Assembly (NCBI GenBank): GCA_018434945.1
Contig: JAHDOI010000035.1
Span: forward strand, 124,001 to 188,000
Origin: Selenomonadales bacterium
Lineage (GTDB): Bacteria > Bacillota > Negativicutes > Sporomusales > UBA7701
Reading direction: 5' to 3'
Length of the DNA stretch: 64,000 nucleotides
Positions 52,255 to 60,758 of this stretch are shown here, piece by piece. Every line of letters begins with the position of its first letter. Position 1 is the first letter of the stretch. The notes under the pieces are model-generated. The model did no database searches. It was not told the DNA's origin and saw nothing but the letters and a program-made list of their open reading frames with translations. The translations under genes were made by a program, and so were the position numbers.

Positions 52255-52485
52255 CTATTCACCGGCGCCCGTAGTCATTCGCATATATTGGTTGATAAGC
52301 TGTTCGAGTTTTCTTATCCTGTGGATAGTGTCCGGACTGTTGAGCTCGGCAAAGGTAATTTGGCCAATTTTACGTCGCTCCTCCTCGACGGAAAGGGCCA
52401 AAGCTTTGGCGTTTTCGACTGCTCCGCATGGGCGACGCAGCGACACGCGACCTCTTAAAGGAGCAGCTTTACCGTTTCCATTCAT
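52255..52485 (-). CDS. Spo0E-like aspartyl-phosphate phosphatase
   Basis: A 76-residue protein with a basic N-terminus and a C-terminal Spo0E-type helix pair: VEEERRKIGQITFAELNSPD, then IRKLEQLINQYM. The LNSPDTI and LEQLINQY parts match the Spo0E-family signature (SQELDxLIxxY), though Ser-Gln is replaced by Ile-Arg. Spo0E-like proteins dephosphorylate Spo0A~P and hold back sporulation. The ATG at 52485 has GGGAAGTG 5-6 bases upstream; the longer reading to 52596 lacks a site. Isolated gene. Confidence 0.6.
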   Translation of the reverse strand: MNGNGKAAPLRGRVSLRRPCGAVENAKALALSVEEERRKIGQITFAELNSPDTIHRIRKLEQLINQYMRMTTGAGE

Positions 52486-52675
52486 CGTATCACTTCCCGG
52501 AATACAATTGGCCGGATTAATATACCCGGCGTTCCTCAACCTAATGATTAAAGAGCAATAACCGTGCCATATAGGTTCGCTCGGGCTATTACGCAATCGT
52601 CAATCTGCTGGGCAGAACCAATTCGAACCTTTCCGTACACTTATCGGTACGTTTGTCCCTTCCGGATCATCAGGG

Positions 52676-52891
52676 CTATTGGATGGGTTTTATACTGGCA
52701 TTAAGATTTGCGATGCTGTTGGCGACGGCGATGATATTATTGAAGTTTGTCAGCGGGTTCACGGTGAGTTGGATGAGAATGTCCTGAAGAATGAGCATGG
52801 TGAAAACCGCTACATAGTTACCCGTTTTTATAGCTGCGACGGGAGCGTCCAGAGTTTGGCCGGCTTTCTGATCCAGGTCCTGCCTGTTCAT
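52676..52891 (-). CDS. Hypothetical 71-aa protein
   Basis: Not recognised. Basic/acidic start (MNRQDLDQKAGQTLDAP), then a long helical hydrophobic stretch (NYVAVFTMLILQDILIQLTV, about residues 25-44) and an Asn-rich amphipathic end. AAGGGGGC lies about 7 bases before the ATG, so it is probably translated. It sits between the Spo0E-like gene and tRNA-Val. One membrane-associated helix is likely. Confidence 0.55.
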   Translation of the reverse strand: MNRQDLDQKAGQTLDAPVAAIKTGNYVAVFTMLILQDILIQLTVNPLTNFNNIIAVANSIANLNASIKPIQ

Positions 52892-52954
52892 TTTTTTGCC
52901 CCCTTTCTTTAATCATATTCGTTATTTTCCCCGGTAAGGATAATAGACGAAAAA

Positions 52955-52980
52955 AAACCTCCGGCTAATGCCGGAAGTTT
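52955..52980 (-). terminator. Terminator after tRNA-Val
   Basis: Minus strand AAACTTCCGGC-ATTA-GCCGGAGGTTT followed by TTTTT, just after the tRNA CCA end. One G-U pair. Confidence 0.9.
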
Positions 52981-52984
52981 TTCA

Positions 52985-53061
52985 TGGTGGGGTTAAACGG
53001 ACTCGAACCGCTGGCCTCCTCGATGTCAACGAGGCGCTCTAACCAACTGAGCTATAACCCC
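52985..53061 (-). tRNA. tRNA-Val (GAC)
   Basis: Cloverleaf with acceptor GGGGTTA/TAACCCC, D-arm GCTCAGTTGGTTAGAGC, anticodon stem CCTCG/CGAGG around loop TTGACAT (anticodon GAC, reading GTC), T-loop TTCGAGT and an encoded CCA end. A 9-bp hairpin (53068-53094) separates it from its promoter. Confidence 0.95.
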
Positions 53062-53099
53062 ATATTTTTGCGGCAGCCATATCAACTGCCGCAAGAATG

Positions 53100-53128
53100 A
53101 TTATATTACTGTAAACAAGGATTGTCAA
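53100..53128 (-). promoter_or_regulatory. Consensus sigma-A promoter of tRNA-Val
   Basis: Minus-strand TTGACA (53128-53123), exactly 17 bases, TATAAT (53105-53100): a perfect consensus match. Confidence 0.92.
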
Positions 53129-53137
53129 GGGGGTCGT

Positions 53138-54274
53138 TTAGTACAAAATCTGGTTGGCGATTACGAGACGCTGGATCTGGTTGGTGCCCTCGTAAATCTG
53201 CATGATCTTGGCATCGCGCATGTACTTCTCTGTGGGATATTCCTTGATGTAGCCGTAACCGCCGAGGACCTGCACGGCGTCGGTGGTTACTTTCATGGCG
53301 ACGTCGGCCGCATAGCACTTAGCCATAGCCGCCTCTTTGGCAAACGGCAGGTTCTCGTCTTTGAGCCAACAGGCTTTGTAGACCATGAGCCGGGCTGTTT
53401 CGATGGCGATAGCCATGTCGGCGAGCATAGCCTGTACAAGTTGGAAGGAAGCGATGGGCTTACCGAACTGCTCGCGCTCTTTGGAGTATTTGACGGCGGC
53501 GTCGAAAGCCGCCTGGGCGATGCCGACCGACACTGCCCCAACCAACGGGCGGGCTGCATCGAGGGTTTTCATGGCTATTTTGAAGCCTTCCCCTTCCCTG
53601 CCGAGCCGGTTGGCGGTTGGTATACGGACGTTGTCGAGGATGAGCTCGCAGGTGTTGGAGGCACGGATGCCCATCTTGTCTTCTTCTTTGCCGACCGAAA
53701 AACCCGGTGTGTTGCGGTCGACGATGAAGGCGGTGAGCCCCCGGATGCCGGCCGATTTACGGGCGTTGGCGAAGATGATGAAGACGTCGGCGATCCCGCC
53801 GTTGGTGATGAAGCACTTGGTGCCGTTGAGGATGTAGTGATCTTCACCGTCTTTTACGGCGGTGGTGGCAACCGCACCGGCGTCGGATCCGGCGCCCGGC
53901 TCGGTAAGGGCAAAAGCCGCAAGTTTGCCGCTGTTTATGATATCGAAGTAGTGTTTCTTCTGTTCGTCGGTACCCATTAGTATGACAGGATATGAGGCCA
54001 GGGCATTGGCGGCGACACTGGTGGCTACACCGGCGCAGCCTTTGCCGAGTTCTTCGTAGATAAGGGCGATGGTGATGGCGTCGAGCCCCGGTCCGTCGAA
54101 TTCTTCCGGCACGACCAGGCTAACGAGACCGGCTTCATCAAGCTTCTGCAGCAGACCAGGCCGCATTTCCCCGTTGTGGTCCATCTCGAGGGCGTAGGGA
54201 GTAATCTCTTTGGCAACTACTTCCTGAGCCATCTTCTTGAGGGCAAGCTGGTCGGGAGTAAAGTTAAAATCCAT
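53138..54274 (-). CDS. Acyl-CoA dehydrogenase (short-chain/butyryl type)
   Basis: A 378-residue flavoprotein. Blocks: FALTEPGAGSDAGAVATTAV, YILNGTKCFITNGGIAD, FKIAMKTLDAARPLVGAVSVGIAQAA, REQFGKPIASFQLVQ, VQVLGGYGYIKEYPTEKYMRD and the C-terminal IYEGTNQIQRLVI, which holds the catalytic Glu at the position used by short-chain enzymes. It introduces the 2,3 double bond, or reduces crotonyl-CoA, using ETF or a bifurcating complex; etfAB are not nearby. GGAGG lies 8 bases before the ATG. Single gene. Confidence 0.93.
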   Translation of the reverse strand: MDFNFTPDQLALKKMAQEVVAKEITPYALEMDHNGEMRPGLLQKLDEAGLVSLVVPEEFDGPGLDAITIALIYEELGKGCAGVATSVAANALASYPVILMGTDEQKKHYFDIINSGKLAAFALTEPGAGSDAGAVATTAVKDGEDHYILNGTKCFITNGGIADVFIIFANARKSAGIRGLTAFIVDRNTPGFSVGKEEDKMGIRASNTCELILDNVRIPTANRLGREGEGFKIAMKTLDAARPLVGAVSVGIAQAAFDAAVKYSKEREQFGKPIASFQLVQAMLADMAIAIETARLMVYKACWLKDENLPFAKEAAMAKCYAADVAMKVTTDAVQVLGGYGYIKEYPTEKYMRDAKIMQIYEGTNQIQRLVIANQILY

Positions 54275-54383
54275 TACTTATCCTCCTTGTAAAGATTCGG
54301 CGTGGCATAAAATACCTAAAAGGGCATTGGAAAAAACCCTAAAAATAAGTATACATTATAATAATTTTTTTGGGAAGAAAAAT

Positions 54384-54836
54384 CTATTTGAGCAGCAACC
54401 TTGCGCCGATCGCCAAAAGCGCCAGACCGGCCACCTGGTTCCAGCCGCACGCTACTTTCTGGAGACCGAAGCCGCCTACGTGATCGATTACTACGGCGGT
54501 CATCACCTGGCCGACTATGATGGCGGTAGTGGCGTTGGCCACCCCGACGCGGGGGATGCTGGCGGCCACCAAATAGATGATGAATACGCTTATAACGCCC
54601 CCGAGATAGGAATACCAAGGGGCCTGGGGCAAACCACCCAAATCGCCGCGCCCCATTTTAAGAAGAAATAAAACAGCGAGCAAGACTAGCGTCCCGACGG
54701 CGTGAACGACGAATGTCGCTTCCCACAGGCCGACTACCTTGCTCAGCGCGGTATTGACCGAACCCTGTACAGCCATCAGCACGCCGGACACAAGCGCCAA
54801 GAGGAGCGGCAGCAAATGGGCGGGTACCAAGTCCAA
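54384..54836 (-). CDS. DMT-family transporter (YdcZ/DUF606)
   Basis: A 150-residue membrane protein with five predicted TM helices, ending in a Lys. Blocks LVSGVLMAVQGSVNTALSK, FVVHAVGTLVLL, YLGGVISVFIIYLVAASIPR-G and AIIVGQVMTAVVIDH match the small YdcZ-type drug/metabolite transporters, which work as dimers. Substrate unknown. The TTG at 54836 has GGGAGG 9 bases upstream. Confidence 0.87.
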   Translation of the reverse strand: MDLVPAHLLPLLLALVSGVLMAVQGSVNTALSKVVGLWEATFVVHAVGTLVLLAVLFLLKMGRGDLGGLPQAPWYSYLGGVISVFIIYLVAASIPRVGVANATTAIIVGQVMTAVVIDHVGGFGLQKVACGWNQVAGLALLAIGARLLLK

Positions 54837-54903
54837 TGGGCTAAGCCTCCCTTATGGAGCATACTGCTTTCCTGGGTAGTATAAGCCCAATTCGCGATTA
54901 TAT

Positions 54904-55656
54904 TCAGGTGGACTTTCCCGGAAGCTTCGCCGGAAAGTCGGCCGCCAGCCAGGTGAGCAACGCCTCGGACGCATGTTCGTGCCCGCTGAGAAAGCGGTGA
55001 TCGGCCCCGGGAACGACAGCCATTTTTTTCGGTTCGCCAGCCTGGGCGAAAATTTCCGCCGCCTGGCGGAGGGGAACTACTTCATCTTTTTCACCATGGA
55101 CGACCAGTAACGGCCGGCCAACTACCAGCCTGGCACATGCCAGCAGGTCGAAGCGGTCAAAGTCATGGAGAAAGTCGGGCGTTAGGCGAACACGGCCGAA
55201 TTCGTCGGCTATGTTGACCGTTTCACCGGCTAACAGGCATTTGTAACCACCACCAAGGGAGAGGCGGAAGGTCTCGTGGAGGTCGTAGGGGGCGGACCAC
55301 AGGCAAAGTCCGTCAATAAGCCTGTCGTCTGCGGTGACGGCGAGCGCGGCGCTGCCCCCCATGCTTCGCCCGAAAAGAACGACCCGACTGCTGATCTCTC
55401 GCCGGCAGTAATCCACTACCGTTTTCAGCTCATCGACCTGGGCGGAAAGCAGACTGAAAGGCGTGAAGTCAAACAGCAGGGCGGCAAAACCGCTCGCGGC
55501 CACCCGGCCGGCCAGCGCCGAAGCTCTCCCGCCACCTTCTTTGGAGCCCCGGAACCCGTGGCAGAATATGACAGAATAATCAAAGCCGCTTTTTGTCGGG
55601 AGATAGAGGATGGCGCTGAGTTCGCCCGCCGCCTTTGGTATCTTTTCTGCCCGCAT
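54904..55656 (-). CDS. Alpha/beta hydrolase (dienelactone-hydrolase/YqiA type)
   Basis: A 250-residue alpha/beta hydrolase. The nucleophile elbow is GRSMGGSAA (Ser about 104), the acid Asp is in VHGEKDEVVP and the His in PGADHRFLSGHEH. The oxyanion region is CHGFRGSKEGG. The ATG at 55656 lies one base after the thioesterase stop (TAAAATG), so translation is probably coupled; a TTG at 55686 would overlap that gene. Substrate unknown. Last gene of the VOC-thioesterase-hydrolase run. Confidence 0.85.
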   Translation of the reverse strand: MRAEKIPKAAGELSAILYLPTKSGFDYSVIFCHGFRGSKEGGGRASALAGRVAASGFAALLFDFTPFSLLSAQVDELKTVVDYCRREISSRVVLFGRSMGGSAALAVTADDRLIDGLCLWSAPYDLHETFRLSLGGGYKCLLAGETVNIADEFGRVRLTPDFLHDFDRFDLLACARLVVGRPLLVVHGEKDEVVPLRQAAEIFAQAGEPKKMAVVPGADHRFLSGHEHASEALLTWLAADFPAKLPGKST

Positions 55657-55657
55657 T

Positions 55658-56086
55658 TTAATCGAGATCGAGGTTGCCGACGACAAAGAATGTTCCCCTC
55701 GCTTTTGCCAAAAGTCTGCCGGCCGTGTCGTGATGTTCAGCTTCCACTACGACGGTGTGCTGGCCGTTGTGCAAGACCTTCGCCACCGCGATCATCGTCT
55801 CGCCGTCGGCAGCACCGTAGATGTAGTTTATGTTGAGATCCAAGGTCACGACCTTTTTGCCAAGGGATACGCAGACAAGACCCATAGCGGTATCGGCAAG
55901 GGATGCGGTGGCTCCGCCGTGGGCCATCCCGTATAGGTTGCCGTGGATAGACTGGATAATCGGCATGGAAAGCTTCGCTTCACCTTCCTTGACATCCTCC
56001 ACTTTCATCTGCAGGAGACCGACGAAGGGGTTGCGCTTGTAAAGATTATGAAGCTTCTCTTTTAGCCTAGCGATTTTGTCCGTCAT
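55658..56086 (-). CDS. PaaI-type hotdog thioesterase
   Basis: A 142-residue hotdog-fold acyl-CoA thioesterase. IHGNLYGMAHGGATASLADTA holds the Gly-His-Gly/Ala catalytic loop region; TLDLNINYIYGAADGE and HDTAGRLLAKARGTFFVV follow. PaaI-type enzymes clear dead-end acyl-CoAs. Start overlaps the VOC-gene stop by four bases. With an acyl-CoA dehydrogenase nearby it may handle short-chain acyl-CoAs. Confidence 0.88.
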   Translation of the reverse strand: MTDKIARLKEKLHNLYKRNPFVGLLQMKVEDVKEGEAKLSMPIIQSIHGNLYGMAHGGATASLADTAMGLVCVSLGKKVVTLDLNINYIYGAADGETMIAVAKVLHNGQHTVVVEAEHHDTAGRLLAKARGTFFVVGNLDLD

Positions 56087-56460
56087 TGCGCCGCCTCCTG
56101 GATGAATTCCAGCCGCTCTCCGTCAGGGCCGGCGAAGAAGAATATCTTTTTGTCGCTCAGAGCGGGGCGGGGCGCTTCAAATAGCAGCGTTGCCCCTTTT
56201 TCCCGCAGTCTGGCAACAGCGGCATCGATATCGTTCACTTTGAAGGCGATGTGATCCACCACCCCGGCCCGCCGCTGCTCTTTTTCACCCTCCCGGTACT
56301 GGACCAGCTCGATCGTCTGTGTACCTGCCTTCAAGAAGGCGATCTTGATCCTGTCATCCTCGTATATGTCCGACGGCTGACAGCCTAGAACATCGCTGTA
56401 AAACCGGGCGGAGCGGTCGGCATCTTTTACGACAAGGCCGATGTGGGCCACTTCGTACAT
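56083..56460 (-). CDS. VOC/glyoxalase-superfamily protein
   Basis: A 125-residue VOC protein: YEVAHIGLVVKDADRSARFYSD, TIELVQYREGE, VVDHIAFKVNDIDAAVARLREKG and GPDGERLEFIQE. Metal ligands His, Gln/Glu and Glu are at family positions; methylmalonyl-CoA epimerase-like, but that specific call is not supported. The ATG at 56460 is preferred: GGGAAG is 6 bases upstream, whereas the ATG at 56466 is too close to it. First gene of the run. Confidence 0.82.
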   Translation of the reverse strand: MYEVAHIGLVVKDADRSARFYSDVLGCQPSDIYEDDRIKIAFLKAGTQTIELVQYREGEKEQRRAGVVDHIAFKVNDIDAAVARLREKGATLLFEAPRPALSDKKIFFFAGPDGERLEFIQEAAQ

Positions 56461-56533
56461 GCGCATCTTCCCTTTCTGTGTAGATTCATATGGTATACGC
56501 CGAAGGCGTCCGCCATTCCTTTTTAGGAAAAAA

Positions 56534-56554
56534 AGAGCAGGTTTAACCTGCTCT
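56534..56554 (-). terminator. Terminator after the 3D-domain gene
   Basis: AGAGCAGGTT-A-AACCTGCTCT followed by TTTTTTTCC on the minus strand, immediately after the stop codon. Confidence 0.9.
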
Positions 56555-57148
56555 TCAATCAAGAATATAGACTGTGACCTTCTGGACGCCAAACTGGAGA
56601 GCCTCGGCCCGATTTTCGAACGCAAGGTCGATTTTGTTGCCTTTGATGGCGCCGCCGATATCGTCGGCGATTGCAAAACCGTAACCTTTGATGAATAGAC
56701 GTGTGCCGAGCGGGATAACCCGTGGATCGACCGCTGCCAGGCCTCGCCTGAGTACGTGGCCGCGGTAGGTGTGGCTGCCGTTGCCGTCGTCCTGGGAGGT
56801 GTAGGCAGTGGCAGTCATCGTCAGTTCGCGGCTGTAACGGTTGGGCGCCGTGCTGGACCGTTCGCGCTGGAGAAAGGCGATCGTTTCTTTGCCGGCCACA
56901 CCGTCTGGTTTGAGGCCGTTATAGGACTGAAACCTTTGGACGGCTTCCAGGGTAGCCCCGCCGAAAATGCCGTCGACCTGTCCTGCGTAATAGCCGGTAT
57001 CGGCAAGCAGCTTCTGGAGCATTTTGACGTCCTCGCCCCGCGCCCCGTGTTTGAGGAGCTTGTCCTGCGCAGGCGCGACCGCAGCCAGCGCGACGGCGTT
57101 GGTAAGCAGCAGCACCGCCAGTACGGCCGCAATATAAACTTTTCTCAT
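56555..57148 (-). CDS. Peptidoglycan-binding plus 3D-domain cell-wall lytic protein
   Basis: A 197-residue exported protein. A signal peptide (about 1-22), a PG-binding domain (about 30-92, KHGARGEDVKMLQKLLADTGY and GATLEAVQRFQ) and a 3D domain (about 108-197, TMTATAYTSQD, GLAAVDPRVIPLGTRLFI, ADDIGGAIKGNKIDLAF) with the three conserved Asp. 3D domains are lytic transglycosylase-like, and many are controlled by c-di-AMP riboswitches, as here. AGAGGGGTG lies 5 bases before the ATG. Confidence 0.9.
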   Translation of the reverse strand: MRKVYIAAVLAVLLLTNAVALAAVAPAQDKLLKHGARGEDVKMLQKLLADTGYYAGQVDGIFGGATLEAVQRFQSYNGLKPDGVAGKETIAFLQRERSSTAPNRYSRELTMTATAYTSQDDGNGSHTYRGHVLRRGLAAVDPRVIPLGTRLFIKGYGFAIADDIGGAIKGNKIDLAFENRAEALQFGVQKVTVYILD

Positions 57149-57164
57149 TCATTCACCCCTCTTG

Positions 57165-57325
57165 TTCGTGGCCTAAGCGGTCGCGATCCGCGTATAACGG
57201 ACCGCCCGGCCTGATGCCTCGGGGATTAGCTGTCGGGTTCGGGCGAAGAGGATTAGACGCCCTTCCGCTGACGCGGATTCACCCCTATGTATCTAGTGGT
57301 TTTCCCCTACCGTAAGGATTCGGCA
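57165..57325 (-). ncRNA. c-di-AMP riboswitch (ydaO/yuaA type)
   Basis: The minus strand carries the ydaO hallmarks in order: AGGGGAAAACCA, GGGGTGAATCCGCG (57284-57271), AGCGGAAGGG, then TTCGCCCGAACCCGACAGC and TAATCCCCGAGGC. It sits directly upstream of a cell-wall lytic gene, the usual target. High c-di-AMP normally turns these genes off. Confidence 0.88.
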
Positions 57326-57426
57326 TTATGATGTATTCGACAAAAGGCGGCAAAATCATTTATTTTCGCCTACAAATAACGAACCGGTGCCGCCAGGCCG
57401 GCACCTCGGCACTGTCGCCATAACTG

Positions 57427-58137
57427 TTAAAGCCCGAGCTTTTCGAGTGTTTTCCGGTCAGCAGCCCCGGTCGGCTTGAATCCCTTGTCGTGCTGGAATC
57501 TTTTCAGCGCCTCTTCGACGTCCCGGTTGAACAGGCCGTCAGCCCGTCCTTCGTAATAGCCGTTTTTACGCAGTCTCATCTGTAGCAGGACAACATCAGG
57601 CCCAGACGAGGTGTAGCGCAAGGTCCGCTCGACACGTACCCTTCCCCCTTCGATGCGCACCGGAGTGCCGACAGGCACCCATTCGAACAGTTCCTCTATG
57701 TCCCGGTTCCGCATGCGTATGCATCCCTTGCTGGCGAACTGGCCTATCGACCATGGCCTGTTGGTGCCGTGGATTCCGTAGCCGCCCCACGGGACGTTGA
57801 GGCCGAGGAATCTGGTGCCGAAGATATCGCCGGAATGATAAGCTTTCCAGGTGATGAGCCACTCCCCATACGGCGATGGTGTTTCCGAACGGCCTACGGC
57901 TATGCGGTATTGCTTGTACGGCTTGCCGTCGCTCAGTACCTGGAGACGGCGGGCCTGCACATTCACAACCAGGGTTATTGTGCCTTCTGGCCGTTTCGTC
58001 GGCTGATCGGGAGCGGAGGCTAGTTCCTGTTCGTCCCAGTATTCGAAACCGACCAGGCCGGTAAGCAGGCCGACGACGGCCAGCAGGGCTACACCAAAAA
58101 TTACTTCGTTCCTCCTAACCTTAAGAACGGTCAGCAA
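57427..58137 (-). CDS. L,D-transpeptidase (YkuD) with C-terminal PG-binding domain
   Basis: A 236-residue membrane-anchored protein. One TM helix (about 10-30), YkuD domain (about 50-160) with [11 protein letters not shown] and the catalytic SKGCIRM-N-D (Cys, His present), then a PG-binding domain (about 170-236, [18 protein letters not shown]). It forms 3-3 peptidoglycan cross-links. TTG at 58137 follows AGGGGGAG by 6 bases; the ATG-like reading to 58272 lacks a site. Divergent from alaX, whose promoter lies in the same gap. Confidence 0.9.
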   Translation of the reverse strand: MLTVLKVRRNEVIFGVALLAVVGLLTGLVGFEYWDEQELASAPDQPTKRPEGTITLVVNVQARRLQVLSDGKPYKQYRIAVGRSETPSPYGEWLITWKAYHSGDIFGTRFLGLNVPWGGYGIHGTNRPWSIGQFASKGCIRMRNRDIEELFEWVPVGTPVRIEGGRVRVERTLRYTSSGPDVVLLQMRLRKNGYYEGRADGLFNRDVEEALKRFQHDKGFKPTGAADRKTLEKLGL

Positions 58138-58210
58138 TCCCCTCTCCCCCTCCCGGCATTTCCTGGTCAAATATATGTTGCGATTGCGGACGATATCCCT
58201 GCAGGCGTCT

Positions 58211-58238
58211 TTGCCGCTTGGCCGGGTTCGGGTATAAT
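58211..58238 (+). promoter_or_regulatory. Promoter of the alanyl-tRNA editing gene
   Basis: TTGCCG (58211-58216), 16-base spacer, TATAAT (58233-58238), 37 bases before the GTG start. Confidence 0.65.
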
Positions 58239-58274
58239 GGGTTTGAATATACATAATGGGAGGTAATAACAACT

Positions 58275-59477
58275 GTGACTGAAAAGTTGTACTATATTGA
58301 TTGTTATCAAAAAGAATTCACCGCGAAAATAAAGGATTTGCGAGCTCTGGAGGACGGCAGATGCGGCGTCGTCCTCGACAGGACAGCATTTTATCCAGAG
58401 GGCGGCGGCCAGCCCTGCGACAAGGGGTGGCTGGACGATATCCCGGTGGTGGAGGTCTACGATGATAACGGCTCGGTAGTACACATCACTGCTGCCAGAC
58501 CAACCACCGAAACGGTCCATGGCCGGCTGGACTGGGAAAGGCGATTCGACCACATGCAGCAGCACAGCGGCGAACATGTCCTGTCGGCGGTGTTCTCGGA
58601 CCTCTTCGGCGGGGAAAATATCGGCTTTCATCTCGGCAGCGAAGCGGTGTATATCGATGTAACCATGGAAACGCTGAGCGCCCACCAGGCGGCGGCCGCA
58701 GAGAAGGCAGCAAACGATGTCGTGTTTGCCAACCTGCCGGTTGAAAGCGCGTTTGTCGCCGGCGGCGGCCTTGCCGGGTACAAGCTGCGGAAACAACCGG
58801 CAAAAGGCTTCGCCAACATCCGTCTCGTCAGCATGGCGGGGGTGGACTGCTGCCCGTGCGGCGGTACGCATGTCGCGGCCAGCGGTGAAATCGGTCTGAT
58901 CAAGATTCGTTCCTGGGAGCGCAAAGCCGGAGCGATCCGGGTGGACTTCGTGTGCGGCGGCCGGGCCCTTGAGGATTACCGGCAGAACAGCGCGGTGGCC
59001 CGTGATCTTTCCGTACAATGGTCCGTGCCTGTCGCGGAAGTGCCGGCGGCGGCCGAACGACAGCAGAGCAAACTGGAAACGCTCACCGGACAATTGCTGG
59101 CCGCAAAACGGGAACTTGCGGTCTATCGGGCTGAAGCATTGTACGAAAAGGCTGACAGCATTTCTGATATGAAACTGGCAGTCTCTTTCATTCCCGAAGC
59201 CTCGGCAGCCGAACTGTCAGACCTGTCCAGAGCAGTTCTGGCCCGCGGCCGCGCCGTCGTCTTGCTGGCGGCCGGAAGCGCCGAGCTAGACAAGTCGCAC
59301 TTTGTCTTCGCCTGCACACCGGGCGTCCCGGCCGATATGGGCAGACTACTCAAAAAATCGCTCGCGCTTACGGGTGGCAAAGGCGGCGGCAGCGCCCACT
59401 GGGCTCAAGGTGGCGGCAGTTGGAGCGACAAACTGGAAAACGCCCTGCGGGAAGCCCGCTCGGACGTTTTTAATTAA
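58275..59477 (+). CDS. alaX: Alanyl-tRNA editing protein (AlaX-L, with DHHA1 domain)
   Basis: A 400-residue stand-alone editing factor that hydrolyses Ser-tRNA-Ala. It has a second-OB-like start ([11 protein letters not shown]), the AlaX core with the zinc motif HMQQHSGEH (about 93-101) and its Cys/His partner CPCGGTHV (about 193-200), then a linker helix and the DHHA1 C-terminal domain ([15 protein letters not shown]). GTG at 58275 follows GGAGG by 11 bases. Own promoter; it converges on yibE/F. Confidence 0.93.
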   Translation: MTEKLYYIDCYQKEFTAKIKDLRALEDGRCGVVLDRTAFYPEGGGQPCDKGWLDDIPVVEVYDDNGSVVHITAARPTTETVHGRLDWERRFDHMQQHSGEHVLSAVFSDLFGGENIGFHLGSEAVYIDVTMETLSAHQAAAAEKAANDVVFANLPVESAFVAGGGLAGYKLRKQPAKGFANIRLVSMAGVDCCPCGGTHVAASGEIGLIKIRSWERKAGAIRVDFVCGGRALEDYRQNSAVARDLSVQWSVPVAEVPAAAERQQSKLETLTGQLLAAKRELAVYRAEALYEKADSISDMKLAVSFIPEASAAELSDLSRAVLARGRAVVLLAAGSAELDKSHFVFACTPGVPADMGRLLKKSLALTGGKGGGSAHWAQGGGSWSDKLENALREARSDVFN

Positions 59478-59493
59478 CTGCTTCTGTTTTATA

Positions 59494-60594
59494 TTACCGC
59501 CGCCCGTGCATAAGGAAGGCAGATATCAAGGCGGTTAACGGGATGGCGCAGATAAGTCCGATGCTGCCGGTTAGTGCGCGGGCGATTTCGGTTACGATCA
59601 TATTGAGGTTCATGATCTTGAGCGCCGAAGCCTGCGGCTGGGAGGCGATCAGCAGCATTAGCGGCAGGGATGTGCCGGCATAAGCCAGGATGAGGGTGTT
59701 GGACATCGTCCCCATTATATCGCGGCCGACATTCATCCCGGTCAGGAAAAGGGTCTTCCTGTCCATATCCGGCTGGAGGGCTTTTACCTCATATAGGGCA
59801 GATGCGATCGAGATTGCGACGTCCATAACCGCGCCGAGAGCTCCGAATACCATGCCCGAGAACAGGACCCCCTGGAAATCTACGTCAACCATCTTCGTAG
59901 CCTTGAGCATCATCGCTTCCTCGCTATCGAGTCCCGTCAGGTGCATCAGTTTGATGGCGAGCAGCGAAAGCAGGCCTGCTATGACTACACCGCCCACCGT
60001 ACCAAGTACGGCAGCCAAAGATTTCCTGTTCCAGCCGCTGATGGCGACCTGGGTCACGATGGCGATTACGGCGCAGACAAGCAGGGTAAGGAGTGTAAGG
60101 TCGATTTGCCTGGCCAGCACCTGACCGACATAGACCTGAAAAATCAGAGCGGTGGAAAAACCGATCACGAATACCGTCTTTACGCCGACGACACCGGCGA
60201 ATATCACCAATGTACCGATAAACATGGCCAGCAAAACATAAACGTAATCGAAGCGGTCGAAATCGCTGACATGGTAGGAAGTGCGGCCGAGGTCGTAGGC
60301 AACGGCGATAATAACTTTATCGCCTGGCGCGACTTTGATGGCGTAAGGCGAACGCTCGGAAACAAAATTCATGGTGTCGACGACCTTGCCGGCTTCGGGG
60401 CCGGATGTTACCCGAAGTGTGACTAATTCGCCGCGGTCGAGAAGGTACTGCTTCCGCGTATCCTCGTCAAGCGGAGCGACCGACAGCACCAGGCCCTTTT
60501 CGTAGTGGACGGGGGGTGGGGTTGCGGGGGCTGCGGCGACAAGGCCGAGCCCGGTGCAGAAAAGTATTATCACGATGACGAGTGTCTTTTTCAA
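59494..60594 (-). CDS. YibE/F family membrane protein
   Basis: A 366-residue membrane protein. Signal/TM (about 1-22), an extracytoplasmic OB-like part (about 30-110, GDKVIIAVAYD), then seven TM helices with FAGVVGVKTVFVIGFSTALI, SGMVFGALGAVMDVAISIASAL and MGTMSNTLILAYAGTSLPLML. The family is of unknown function, probably a transporter. The stop lies 16 bases from the converging alaX stop. Confidence 0.9.
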   Translation of the reverse strand: MKKTLVIVIILFCTGLGLVAAAPATPPPVHYEKGLVLSVAPLDEDTRKQYLLDRGELVTLRVTSGPEAGKVVDTMNFVSERSPYAIKVAPGDKVIIAVAYDLGRTSYHVSDFDRFDYVYVLLAMFIGTLVIFAGVVGVKTVFVIGFSTALIFQVYVGQVLARQIDLTLLTLLVCAVIAIVTQVAISGWNRKSLAAVLGTVGGVVIAGLLSLLAIKLMHLTGLDSEEAMMLKATKMVDVDFQGVLFSGMVFGALGAVMDVAISIASALYEVKALQPDMDRKTLFLTGMNVGRDIMGTMSNTLILAYAGTSLPLMLLIASQPQASALKIMNLNMIVTEIARALTGSIGLICAIPLTALISAFLMHGRR

Positions 60595-60661
60595 GCCTAT
60601 TCCCCTTGTGGTTATTATTTTACTATTTTATTCGGCGTGGAACTTATATCTTCCTCGCAAA

Positions 60662-60721
60662 AAAACCGGCCAAGCCGGTTTTATGTTTATGTAAGACGGC
60701 AAGCGGCTCTTGCCGTCTTAC
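60662..60721 (-). terminator. Double hairpin terminator after the 152-aa exported protein
   Basis: On the minus strand, GTAAGACGGCAAG-N5-CTTGCCGTCTTAC (60721-60691, 13-bp stem) is followed after 8 bases by AAAACCGGC-TTG-GCCGGTTTT (60682-60662) with a T-run. Two hairpins in series. Confidence 0.85.
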
Positions 60722-60758
60722 CGTTTTCAATTATCTCAGCCTGTGTTGCAAAGTCCGG

